Source of the DNA: Caldisphaera sp046536515
GTDB lineage: Archaea > Thermoproteota > Thermoprotei_A > Sulfolobales > Acidilobaceae
DNA length: 13,349 nucleotides
Reading direction: 5' to 3'
Assembly (NCBI RefSeq): GCF_046536515.1
Contig: NZ_JAWDMQ010000035.1
Location: forward strand, 1-13,349
This document shows positions 1 to 7,902 of this stretch, piece by piece. The position numbers and the translations under genes were made by a program. Below the pieces are notes generated by a model that was given only the letters and a program-made list of their open reading frames with translations, did not search any database and had not been told where the DNA came from. Within the stretch, counting starts at the first letter, position 1. Every line of letters begins with the position of its first letter.

Positions 1-616
1 CTGTATCAAATACAAAGAATCCATAAGGATCATCTTCTATAATTAATATATCATATTTATTTGCAATTTCTATTAGTTGTTTTCTTCTATCATCGCTCAT
101 AATAACTCCTGTTGGATTATGTGCTGTGGGATTCGTATATATAGCCTTTATTTTTCCTCCATTATTAATTGTTTTCTTAATATTAAATTCAAGGTTATCT
201 ATTATCAATCCATCCTCATCAATATTAGTCGGAATTGCTTTGGCGTTAACAAACTTTATTGCATCAAGAGCGCCAGCAAAAGTTGGGGATTCAACTACTA
301 TATAATCTTTAGGATTTAATATAGAAAAGAAGGTATAATAAATGCTAGACATACCGCCAGGAGTGAGTATAAGTTCATCATCTTCATTCTTGCTTATTCC
401 TTTATTAGCTAAATATTCACCTATTGTTTTTTTCACATAGCTTAGTCCAGTTGCTGGAGTGTATTGTAAAGCTGCTTCGCCTTCATTAATTATAGATTCA
501 TGCAAAATCCTTGCGATTTTCTTATGTTGTATTGGTTCTGACCCAGGATACCCAAATGCCATATTTATCTTGATGTCAGCATTTAGCATCTCATAGATGT
601 CCAATTTTAGCACCAT
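1..616 (-). CDS. PLP-dependent class I/II aminotransferase, N-terminal part (3' end beyond the window)
   Basis: About 205 codons are visible, starting at ATG 614-616 and running off the left edge, so the C-terminal half, including the Schiff-base lysine, is missing. Visible family motifs are FGYPGSEP near residue 21, QYTPATGL near residue 51, a PGG cofactor-binding turn near residue 88, NPTAHNPTG near residue 165 (the Asn that contacts PLP), and EDDPYGFF near residue 197 (the Asp that contacts the pyridine nitrogen). This is the fold-type I layout of archaeal 2-aminoadipate/aromatic/branched-chain aminotransferases (LysN or MocR-like catalytic domain); the substrate cannot be told. It is a free-standing enzyme, with no helix-turn-helix domain in front. 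An in-frame TAA upstream and no other start support this ATG. It lies 100 bp downstream of argS on the same strand but has its own TATA box. Confidence 0.9.
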   Translation of the reverse strand, partial: MVLKLDIYEMLNADIKINMAFGYPGSEPIQHKKIARILHESIINEGEAALQYTPATGLSYVKKTIGEYLANKGISKNEDDELILTPGGMSSIYYTFFSILNPKDYIVVESPTFAGALDAIKFVNAKAIPTNIDEDGLIIDNLEFNIKKTINNGGKIKAIYTNPTAHNPTGVIMSDDRRKQLIEIANKYDILIIEDDPYGFFVFDT

Positions 617-642
617 CTTTTTGTAGTTGGAAAAATGGTGGT

Positions 643-649
643 ATATAAT
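643..649 (-). promoter_or_regulatory. TATA box of the aminotransferase gene (near-leaderless)
   Basis: On the minus strand the segment reads TTATATA, within AATTATATACC. Its centre is about 26-30 bp before the ATG at 616, so transcription should begin within a few bases of the start codon. No Shine-Dalgarno sequence is seen, which fits a leaderless or nearly leaderless mRNA, common in archaea. Confidence 0.5.
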
Positions 650-716
650 TTTTATTTAATTTTTGCTTAATAGATTAGATTAAAATAAACAATATAATTA
701 AAATAATTATTAATAA

Positions 717-2630
717 TTATATTTTATTTAATTTAGGTATACCCAATAAATATAATCCTTCTCCAAGAGTATTTTTAATTAATTCAACCAGTAAAGCCTT
801 TCCTTCCTTAATTCCATAATCATTTTCTCTTATTACGTTGTCGTTCTCATACCATTGATTAAATTGGTCTGATAATGAGACTAAATAACTTACTAGATCT
901 TCTGGCGATAAATCGTCAGCAGCTTTTGCTGAAATTAATGGAAACTTAAGAGTTTTTATTAGCATTGATCTTCTTAATTTATGGTTAACAGTTTCATTTT
1001 TGATTGCATCGTAATTTATTTTACCATGCTTTTCTAATATATTTAATGCTCTTACATAAGTATATTGTAGGTAAGGACCGCTATTTTCTCTTAAGTTTAG
1101 TGCCTTGTTTATGTCGAATGTTAGCGGTTTCATTGCGTTCAATTGAATCATTGAAAACCTTAATGTACCAACTGCAATTTTTTCCGCTATTTCATTTGCA
1201 ACATCATTGTTTATATTTGGATTTCTATTTTTTAGCTCTTCTATAGCTTTATTTTTGATATCTTCTAACACTTCATCAAGGGTAACATATTCACCTCTTC
1301 TTCCATGCATTGCTTTTCCTGGAAGCCTAACAATTTCATAATCATAGTGAATTAAATTTAATGCTTCTTTTTTAAAACCAAGACCTAGCAATGCAAGCCT
1401 TATTTGCAATTGAGGTAATCTTTGATCTGCTCCTATTACATTAATAACTTTATCCGCATTCGTTTCATTAAATTTGTAAATAGAATATGCGATATCTCTT
1501 GTTGTATATAGTGTTGATCCATCACTCCTTCTTAATATTAGAGGAGGTAATTCAAAGCCTTTAGGTAAATTTATTATTTTTGATATTTTTTGATCTTCTT
1601 TTACTAGGTCATTTATTATAGAAGGGATGTCTAGGGCATCTGCATCTTTGAATTTTGTAAAATATTTATTATTTTTTGCTAAATTTATTACTCTATCAAC
1701 TAATCCATTCCATACTATATCGCTTTCCCAATCCCAATTATCAAAATTGATATCTAGTCTATTTAATGTCTCTATGAATCCATTTAAAACGCTCATTGTC
1801 ATAGATCTAATTAAGCTTTTCTCAGGCTCTAAACCTTTTTCATAATTTATCATTATGTTAGAAATTTCTTTTTCTGGATCGTTTAATGCATTTAAGCCAG
1901 AAAAAAGCTTATCAAAGAGATTATCAGGATCTTGAGATTTAAGTCTTGTTAAAACAGTTGCAAGTTTCTCAGCTTCCTCAATATTATTTTTCTTTTTGGC
2001 ATTTAACGCATCCAAGGTTGTGCTAGAAACAGCATATACCCACCCTACTAATTTATCGGGTTTTACATTGATTTTCTTGGATAATTCCATAGGGTTTTCA
2101 TTAATTGTTTTAAATCCAAGTGCAGCTATAACAACTTGTCTTCCCATATCGTCTATATAAAATCTTCTATTAACTTTATGCCCCCTAGCATTTAGAAGTC
2201 TTGAAAGTGTATCTCCAATGCATGTATTTCTTGCATGACCCATATGTAAAGGATGTATAGGGTTTGCGCTAGTATGCTCAACAACTATGCTTAATTGCTT
2301 TTCTGATTTCTTTGTTTTTATACCTCCACCATTTTTTATATAATCTGTAATCTTCTCAAATAATTTCACTTCATCAAATTTTATATTTAAAAAACCAGAA
2401 ATCAGCTCTATATTAACTATTTTTAAATTTTTACTGTTCAGGCTATCATAAATTTTCAAAACTATACTCTCTGGGTTATTTAAAAATCTTTTTATAGGAA
2501 AAGAAAAATCTGCATATTCTTCTTTTACAGGTTCCATTAAGAATCTGAATACTTCTTCTTGGTTAACTTTTATTTCGTTTGATATTGTTTCTGCTATTGT
2601 ATCTACAATCTTTACAAATGGATTATCCAT
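717..2630 (-). CDS. argS: Arginyl-tRNA synthetase, archaeal type
   Basis: A 637-residue class Ia synthetase that charges tRNA-Arg in the cytoplasm. Domains in order: an N-terminal Add-1-like tRNA D-loop-binding domain (about 1-105); a catalytic Rossmann core with the HIGH motif as HMGH at 129-132, inside the ArgRS-typical SANPIHPLHMGHARN; a DDMGRQV motif at 160-166; the VIGADQRLPQLQ segment near 398-409; and a C-terminal DALR anticodon-binding helical bundle from about 517 (SGPYLQYTYVRA). The KMSKS loop is replaced by AMHGRRGEY at 440-448. Many ArgRS lack the canonical lysine, so this is probably normal for the family. Length is usual for archaeal ArgRS. The start is ATG 2628-2630, with GAGGA about 8 nt upstream. 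Confidence 0.97.
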   Translation of the reverse strand: MDNPFVKIVDTIAETISNEIKVNQEEVFRFLMEPVKEEYADFSFPIKRFLNNPESIVLKIYDSLNSKNLKIVNIELISGFLNIKFDEVKLFEKITDYIKNGGGIKTKKSEKQLSIVVEHTSANPIHPLHMGHARNTCIGDTLSRLLNARGHKVNRRFYIDDMGRQVVIAALGFKTINENPMELSKKINVKPDKLVGWVYAVSSTTLDALNAKKKNNIEEAEKLATVLTRLKSQDPDNLFDKLFSGLNALNDPEKEISNIMINYEKGLEPEKSLIRSMTMSVLNGFIETLNRLDINFDNWDWESDIVWNGLVDRVINLAKNNKYFTKFKDADALDIPSIINDLVKEDQKISKIINLPKGFELPPLILRRSDGSTLYTTRDIAYSIYKFNETNADKVINVIGADQRLPQLQIRLALLGLGFKKEALNLIHYDYEIVRLPGKAMHGRRGEYVTLDEVLEDIKNKAIEELKNRNPNINNDVANEIAEKIAVGTLRFSMIQLNAMKPLTFDINKALNLRENSGPYLQYTYVRALNILEKHGKINYDAIKNETVNHKLRRSMLIKTLKFPLISAKAADDLSPEDLVSYLVSLSDQFNQWYENDNVIRENDYGIKEGKALLVELIKNTLGEGLYLLGIPKLNKI

Positions 2631-2663
2631 TTCCTATTCCTCTTGTTTTAATTAAATTATAGT

Positions 2664-2672
2664 AGATATAAA
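2664..2672 (-). promoter_or_regulatory. TATA-like element of argS
   Basis: The minus strand reads TTTATATCT here. Transcription starting about 25 bp downstream, near 2643, would give a leader of roughly 10-15 nt carrying GAGGA at 2638-2642, the likely ribosome-binding site. Position and sequence are plausible but not unique in this AT-rich gap. Confidence 0.35.
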
Positions 2673-2768
2673 TGTTACCTAACTTTTATTTTACAATTTT
2701 GATATTAAATTTTTTATACTTTTTAATTAATACAATTCTATACTATTTTATTTATGATATATAGAAAC

Positions 2769-2778
2769 GAATATATAG
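2769..2778 (+). promoter_or_regulatory. TATA box of the membrane transporter gene
   Basis: The sequence GAATATATAG precedes the gene by about 50 bp. Initiation near 2799-2801 would give a leader of about 28 nt ending in a strong Shine-Dalgarno AGGTGAT at 2817-2823, five bases before the ATG at 2829. A second AT-rich candidate lies at about 2750-2764. Confidence 0.45.
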
Positions 2779-2817
2779 GTGCACACTTAATGTATTATTT
2801 CAGGAGATATGTGCACA
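2775..2817 (+). repeat. Pair of GTGCACA boxes in the transporter promoter, putative operator
   Basis: ATAGGTGCACA at 2775-2785 and ATATGTGCACA at 2807-2817 match in 10 of 11 positions and start 32 bp apart, about three helical turns. Each contains the palindromic hexamer GTGCAC, so a dimeric regulator could bind each. The first box overlaps the downstream edge of the TATA box, and the second abuts the Shine-Dalgarno sequence. That arrangement suits repression by a transcription factor. Given the downstream protein, a metal-responsive regulator is an attractive but unproven candidate. Confidence 0.45.
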
Positions 2818-2828
2818 GGTGATAACAT

Positions 2829-3722
2829 ATGAGCTTATTGCAAAACATACTAAATCCGACGGGTACACTAACTTTAGCTTCAATAATTTTCATATCTTAT
2901 GTTTTGGGGATATTGCATGGAATTACACCAGATGAACATACATGGCCGATAACATTTAGTTATGCAATAGGAAAATACAGTGTAAAAGGGGGGTTACTCG
3001 CAGGTTTACTGTTTTCTTTGGGTTTTACTCTACAAAGGGCATTTTTAACAACTATAGGTTATATTGGGCTAGCAAAAATTTATCAAGTCTATAACTTAGA
3101 TGGTCCTGTTTACATAACTGTAGGAATATTAATGGCAATTGCAGGATCATATGTTTTACATGGCAAATACATACATATTCATCTTATTCCGACTCATAGA
3201 CATACTGAAGAGGCAGAGAGAGTTGAAATACCTAAGGATGTTCCATTAAAAATGACTATTGTTCATGGATTAATAGCGGGTTTTGGATTTGGTGCATATG
3301 CATCTATAATAACTTTTATTTTAGCTCCTAAAGTACCATCATTAATATATGCCCCGTTACCAGGTCTATTTTTTGGACTAGGAACTATGACAATGCAAAT
3401 TATTTTGGGAGCGTTCTTTGGAGGAGTAATGAGAAAAATGGGCTATAGTGAAAATGATATTAAATTCGTTGGGAGCAAGACAGCAGGAAGCACACTATAT
3501 TATGGAGGAATAGCATTCTCATTAATAGGCTTATTAATTATATTTATGCCATCAATAGATGACTTTGCAATATCAACAGGTCTTTCAATACCAAATTTAA
3601 ATGCAATAGATATAGGGTTTATACTTGTAATTTTTGTAGTTGGAGCGATAGGGATAGGTAGTTTAGTTAAAACAATCTATGATTTAAAGAAAGGTAGGCT
3701 AAAGGTTATGGACAGGAGTTAA
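2829..3722 (+). CDS. Predicted multi-spanning metal transporter, Ni/Co-transporter-like
   Basis: A 297-residue integral membrane protein with about seven hydrophobic segments (roughly 13-33, 53-78, 92-111, 142-166, 174-200, 221-240, 262-284). The first segment ends in HGITPDEHTWPIT (H30, D35, H37). This resembles, but with one extra residue, the H-x4-D-H signature of NiCoT/NicO nickel-cobalt transporters. A second H-G pair (VHGLIAGFGFG, 145-155) may be the counterpart in the other half of the protein. A cytoplasmic or external loop at 116-125 is histidine-rich (HIHLIPTHRH), another sign of transition-metal handling. The start is ATG with AGGTGAT five bases upstream. The gene stands alone between argS (divergent) and the ileS operon. 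UreH/RcnA-like or TauE/SafE-like exporters are alternatives; direction and metal are unknown. Confidence 0.6.
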   Translation: MSLLQNILNPTGTLTLASIIFISYVLGILHGITPDEHTWPITFSYAIGKYSVKGGLLAGLLFSLGFTLQRAFLTTIGYIGLAKIYQVYNLDGPVYITVGILMAIAGSYVLHGKYIHIHLIPTHRHTEEAERVEIPKDVPLKMTIVHGLIAGFGFGAYASIITFILAPKVPSLIYAPLPGLFFGLGTMTMQIILGAFFGGVMRKMGYSENDIKFVGSKTAGSTLYYGGIAFSLIGLLIIFMPSIDDFAISTGLSIPNLNAIDIGFILVIFVVGAIGIGSLVKTIYDLKKGRLKVMDRS

Positions 3723-3839
3723 TTAATAATTATTTTAATTGATGGACTTTACAATATTAGCAAATACTTTTGGTAAAACAAAAAATTAATTTTCTACCTG
3801 TATGTGTATATTTTGTGAGGATTAGAGAGGGATTAAAGA

Positions 3840-4091
3840 TTGCAGCATAAAAAATTATATAGGATATATTTTACGGAATTTAACGATGAAAACTTTAAAA
3901 AAGTCGTAGATATTTTAAAAGAAAAATACAATTCTCAAGTGAACATAATGAAATCAAATGTGATAGATGAATTTAGGGCTATCGAACTTTATTTAGATAA
4001 TGATTCATATTTAAATGAAATAAAGAGCTTAGTTACATCATTAACTGGATCTCAATATGTTAGGGTTGATTTTATAGATACATCTAGGTGA
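3840..4091 (+). CDS. Small conserved-looking protein with predicted ferredoxin-like (ACT-like) fold
   Basis: An 83-residue protein that I do not recognise. Hydrophobicity predicts strand (LYRIYFTEF), helix (NFKKVVDILKEKYN), strand (VNIMK), strand (RAIELYLD), helix (SYLNEIKSLVTSLTG), strand (YVRVDFID), that is beta-alpha-beta-beta-alpha-beta, the ferredoxin-like fold of ACT, RRM and other small regulatory or RNA-binding domains. No catalytic or metal-binding motif is visible. The start is TTG 3840, the first possible start after an in-frame TAA at 3834, and a purine-rich GAGAGGGAT lies just upstream. Its stop overlaps the start region of ileS, so the two genes are very likely co-transcribed and translationally coupled. 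Confidence 0.7.
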   Translation: MQHKKLYRIYFTEFNDENFKKVVDILKEKYNSQVNIMKSNVIDEFRAIELYLDNDSYLNEIKSLVTSLTGSQYVRVDFIDTSR

Positions 4092-7000
4092 TGATTAAAT
4101 TGATAATAGATGACAAGTTATCAAAAGAGAAATATAATCAAAAAAGCATAGAAGAATGGGTTATGAATTATTGGAAAGATAAAGAAATATATAAAAAAAT
4201 AAAAGAAAAAAGTAGTAAATCAAATAAGAAATTCTATTTTTTAGATGGACCACCTTATGCGAGTGCAAAAACAATACATGTAGGAACACTTTGGAATAAG
4301 GTATTAAAAGATACTTTGTTAAGATATTATAGAATGAAGGGGTTTAATGTATGGGATAAGCCAGGTTTTGATACCCATGGATTACCTATAGAAGTCCAGA
4401 TAGAAAAAAAGCTAGGTTCTAATAATAAAAAGGATATAGTTAATAAAATAGGAGTTGACAATTTTATAAACAAATGTTTAGCATTTGTAAAAGAAAATAT
4501 TAACGCAATGACAAAAGAGTTTCAAGAAGTAGGAGTTTTTATGGACTGGGAAAATCCGTATTTAACTTATGAAGATTCATATATAGAATCTGGATGGTAT
4601 TTAATAAGAAAAGCGTATGAAAAAGAACTTCTGTATAAAGGGAAAAATGTATTGCATTGGTGTCCTAGGTGCGAGACCACATTAGCTGATTATGAAGTCT
4701 CTGAATATAAAGAGCTGGAAGATCCATCTGTTTATGTTAAGTTTAAAGTTAAGAATGAAGAAAATACATACTTACTAATATGGACTACGACTCCATGGAC
4801 TTTACCAGCTAATGCATTTGTTATGGCTCATCCAGATATAGATTATGTTATGATAGAAGCTAACGATGAAAAGCTTATATTATCTAAAGAAAGACTTGGT
4901 AAAGTTATAGAAGAATCTAAAATAAAAGAATATAAGGTAATCAAAGAGTTCAAAGGAAAAGAACTAGAAGGGATGGAATATATACATCCATTGGAAGATT
5001 TAGTAAAGGCTCAAAAGGAGCTTAAGAAATACCATAAGGTTGTAATGGCCTCAGAAGCAGTAGTTAGTGGTGAAGGTACTGGTTTAGTGCACTCTGCTCC
5101 TGGGCATGGAGAAATTGATGCAATTGTAGGGAGCAGAATAGGAGCTCCTTTGATAAGCCTAGTTAATGATCAAGGTTTTATGGTTGAAGAGGCAGGGAAA
5201 TATGCTGGTTTATATTTTAGAACTGATGCAAATAAGGAAATATTGAAAGACTTAAAGGAAAAGGGGGCACTTCTGCATCTGGGCAAAATAAAGCATAGAT
5301 ATCCTGTATGTTGGAGATGTAAAACGCCCCTATTATTAAGAGCTACAGAGCAATGGTTCATAAAGGTTTCTAAAATAAAGGATAGGCTAATTAAGGAAGC
5401 TAACAATGCTGAATGGGTTCCTACATGGGCAAAGGACAGATTTATGAATATTGTTGGTAATGTAAGGGATTGGGTAATTAGCAGGCAAAGATTTTGGGGA
5501 ATACCATTACCCATATGGGAATGTGAAAATTGCCATCATATAGAGGTTGTAGGAAGTTTAGATGACATATTAAGATTGAATGGTAAAAGACCACTTAATA
5601 TGCATAGGCCATGGATTGATGATGTTATATTAAAATGCCCTAAATGTGGAGGCCAAATGAAGAGAGTCAATGATGTATTAGATGTTTGGTTTGATAGTGG
5701 AATAGCATTTTATGCAAGCTTAAATTATCCTAAAAACAAAGATCTATATGAAAGCTTGTCCCCAGCAGACTTAATATTAGAAGGTCATGATCAAACAAGA
5801 GGATGGTTTTTCAGCTTATTGAGAAGCGGTGTCATAGGATTTGATAGTGTACCATACAGGAGAGTATTATTGCATGGATTTGTATTGGATGAACAAGGAA
5901 GAGAAATGCACAAGTCTGCGGGTAATTATGTTTCTTTTGAAGAATTAATCTCAAAGGTATCAAGAGATTTAATTAGACTTTATGTATTGCAAAATACTAC
6001 ATGGGAAGATTTAAAGTTTTCATGGAAAGGAACGGAACAATTATCTAGGAATTTCACAATAATATGGAACATATTTTCATTTGCATCAATGTATATGAGT
6101 TTAGATAAATTTGATCCAAAGAATAATAAACTAGAGGAACTTCCATTAGAAACAGAAGATAAATGGCTCTTATCTAGATTAAATAACCTGATAAGAAGTT
6201 TTAATAAATATTATTCATCCTTAGAGGTTCATAATGCTGCAAGATTAGTTATAGATTTCATAGTTGAAGATGTGAGCCATTGGTATTTAAAGCTTATAAG
6301 GAAAAGAGTTTGGGAAGATGAAGATACCCCTAGCAAGAGAGCGGCATATGCAACGCTTTATTATACTTTAAAGAATTGGCTATTGCTATCAACACCTATA
6401 ATACCCTTCATTAGTGAATATCTGTATCAAAAGTTTGTAAAACCAGCAGAGCCAGATTTGCCTGAAAGTGTATCATTATTAGAAATTCCTGATGCAGATT
6501 TAAGTTATATAGACGAAAAGCTTGAGTCAAAAATGGAATTAGCGAAGAAAATTATAGAAAATACTTTATCAGCCAGAATGAAGGCAGGAATTAAAATAAG
6601 GGTACCAATAAAAAGCCTTATAATTTCGACACATGAAAATGGTGTGAAAGATACAATTAATGAAATGGAAAATTATATAAAAGAAATGGCAAATGTAAAG
6701 GATATACAAGTGGTTGGACAAGAATTTTTTGAACAAGCTAAAATATACAAACTTGAGCCAAATTATAAAGAGCTCGGTCCTTCTTTCAAGAAAATCTTAC
6801 CTATAATAATTCAAGAGGTTAAAAACAAAGAAGTAGAAGTTGGGCAATCTTTAGTAAAAAACGGTTACTATGAATTAAACATAAATGGACAAGAAGTTAG
6901 GTTAGAAACTAAGCATTTCAAAATACAGGCTAGTTATCCAGAATGGTTGGAAGTATCGGAATCAGATATTGGAGTTATAGCAATTGATAAAAGAGTGAGT

Positions 7001-7276
7001 GAAGAGGAGCAAAGTGAAGGATTAGCAAGAGACGTTATAAGAAGAATTCAATATATGAGAAAAGAACTAGGCTTACCCGTAGATGCTTATATAGAAACAT
7101 GGATTAAAACTGATGACAATGAGTATTTATCTAGTATTAAAACCTTAGAAAGTTATATTAAAAATGAAACGAGGAGCAAATCAATAAATTATAGCGATCC
7201 ACCAGGTGATTCCTATTCGAAAGAATGGGAGGTAGAAGAAAAACGGATAACAATAGGAATAAAGCTAAAGCAGTAA
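4091..7276 (+). CDS. ileS: Isoleucyl-tRNA synthetase, archaeal/eukaryal type
   Basis: A class Ia synthetase of about 1061 residues that charges tRNA-Ile. Visible, numbering from GTG 4088: the HIGH equivalent HVGT at 64-67 after FLDGPPYAS; Cys pair WCPRC at 191-195; the CP1 editing domain with WTTTPWTLPAN at 232-242 and GTGLVHSAPGHGEID at 330-344; further Cys pairs at 408/411, 479/482 and 517/520, likely zinc sites; the VWFDSG motif at 533-538; the KMSKS equivalent EMHKSAGN at 606-613; and an anticodon-binding region from about 690 containing VSHWYLKLIRKRVW. Three starts are possible: GTG 4088, ATG 4091 (chosen; it overlaps the upstream stop by one base), and TTG 4100, which is best placed relative to the Shine-Dalgarno AGGTGAT at 4086-4092. 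The 3' end overlaps the next gene by 52 bp. Confidence 0.96.
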   Translation: MIKLIIDDKLSKEKYNQKSIEEWVMNYWKDKEIYKKIKEKSSKSNKKFYFLDGPPYASAKTIHVGTLWNKVLKDTLLRYYRMKGFNVWDKPGFDTHGLPIEVQIEKKLGSNNKKDIVNKIGVDNFINKCLAFVKENINAMTKEFQEVGVFMDWENPYLTYEDSYIESGWYLIRKAYEKELLYKGKNVLHWCPRCETTLADYEVSEYKELEDPSVYVKFKVKNEENTYLLIWTTTPWTLPANAFVMAHPDIDYVMIEANDEKLILSKERLGKVIEESKIKEYKVIKEFKGKELEGMEYIHPLEDLVKAQKELKKYHKVVMASEAVVSGEGTGLVHSAPGHGEIDAIVGSRIGAPLISLVNDQGFMVEEAGKYAGLYFRTDANKEILKDLKEKGALLHLGKIKHRYPVCWRCKTPLLLRATEQWFIKVSKIKDRLIKEANNAEWVPTWAKDRFMNIVGNVRDWVISRQRFWGIPLPIWECENCHHIEVVGSLDDILRLNGKRPLNMHRPWIDDVILKCPKCGGQMKRVNDVLDVWFDSGIAFYASLNYPKNKDLYESLSPADLILEGHDQTRGWFFSLLRSGVIGFDSVPYRRVLLHGFVLDEQGREMHKSAGNYVSFEELISKVSRDLIRLYVLQNTTWEDLKFSWKGTEQLSRNFTIIWNIFSFASMYMSLDKFDPKNNKLEELPLETEDKWLLSRLNNLIRSFNKYYSSLEVHNAARLVIDFIVEDVSHWYLKLIRKRVWEDEDTPSKRAAYATLYYTLKNWLLLSTPIIPFISEYLYQKFVKPAEPDLPESVSLLEIPDADLSYIDEKLESKMELAKKIIENTLSARMKAGIKIRVPIKSLIISTHENGVKDTINEMENYIKEMANVKDIQVVGQEFFEQAKIYKLEPNYKELGPSFKKILPIIIQEVKNKEVEVGQSLVKNGYYELNINGQEVRLETKHFKIQASYPEWLEVSESDIGVIAIDKRVSEEEQSEGLARDVIRRIQYMRKELGLPVDAYIETWIKTDDNEYLSSIKTLESYIKNETRSKSINYSDPPGDSYSKEWEVEEKRITIGIKLKQ

Positions 7277-7896
7277 TACATCCAAGTGAACTGCATTCAT
7301 ATTTTTATTGCCCGAGAGTTTTTTTCTTTGAAACGCATGTAAAGAAGAAAAAAAGTATAGTAAAGAGAATTCGATTGTTTTTTGGTACAATTTTTCATTA
7401 TACTTTTAGGTTAAGAGATTTAATAAAGAAATATTCTTACGAAATACCTATAGAAACAGATTTGGGAAACTTAATAATAAGGGGGAGGCCTGATGCATTT
7501 AAGATAGATAAATCATCTGCATATATTATAGAAAGGAAAAGTTCTAAACCGCCATATAAAGGAGCTTGGATTAGCGATATTATGCAAGCAGCTGCATATA
7601 GCATAATATTAATTAAGGAAAAGAATTTAAAAGAGGCTAAAATAGAAATAAGGTATCCAAATAAATCAAAAGTATTTGATTTAAATTCTGAAATTGTTTC
7701 AATGCTTATGAGAGCTTTAGATGAGATGCTTTTGGTAAAATACAATAAAATATTGCCGTATGCAAAAAGAGGTAATAGATGCAATAGTTGTCCATATAAA
7801 AAAGAATGTTTTTTGCTAGATGAGGGGTTGGAATTAGAAAGACAAGAATTATTTGAGCCAGGAAACTGGATAGAAAATCTTAATTTAATATATTGA
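7225..7896 (+). CDS. Cas4-like PD-(D/E)XK exonuclease with 4Fe-4S cluster, stand-alone
   Basis: A 223-residue protein with every landmark of Cas4/RecB-type nucleases. It has HPSELHSYFYCPR with C29; a GTIFH segment with H58; the metal-binding Asp in RGRPDAF (D90); E-x-K in IIERKS (E103, K105); QAAAY (Q121, Y125); and a C-terminal CNSCPYKKEC with C186, C189 and C195. C29 and the C-terminal trio match the 4Fe-4S ligands of Cas4, so the protein should be active. Family activity is single-stranded DNA exonuclease, and in CRISPR systems prespacer trimming. No cas1, cas2 or CRISPR array is in the window, so a role in DNA repair is equally possible. ATG 7225 lies 52 bp inside ileS in another frame; no later ATG/GTG/TTG precedes the conserved first motif, so the overlap looks real and suggests translational coupling. 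Confidence 0.85.
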   Translation: MGGRRKTDNNRNKAKAVIHPSELHSYFYCPRVFFFETHVKKKKSIVKRIRLFFGTIFHYTFRLRDLIKKYSYEIPIETDLGNLIIRGRPDAFKIDKSSAYIIERKSSKPPYKGAWISDIMQAAAYSIILIKEKNLKEAKIEIRYPNKSKVFDLNSEIVSMLMRALDEMLLVKYNKILPYAKRGNRCNSCPYKKECFLLDEGLELERQELFEPGNWIENLNLIY

Positions 7897-7902
7897 TATT
7901 GT

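Noticed and set aside
77..319. Plus-strand 80-codon ORF
   Set aside because: Lies wholly antisense to the aminotransferase with clear family motifs.
3722..3740. AT-rich tail after the transporter gene as an intrinsic terminator
   Set aside because: No stable stem and no clear T-run; indistinguishable from background AT-richness.
5170..5514. Minus-strand 114-codon ORF within ileS
   Set aside because: Shadow of the IleRS reading frame; no ribosome-binding site or recognisable protein.
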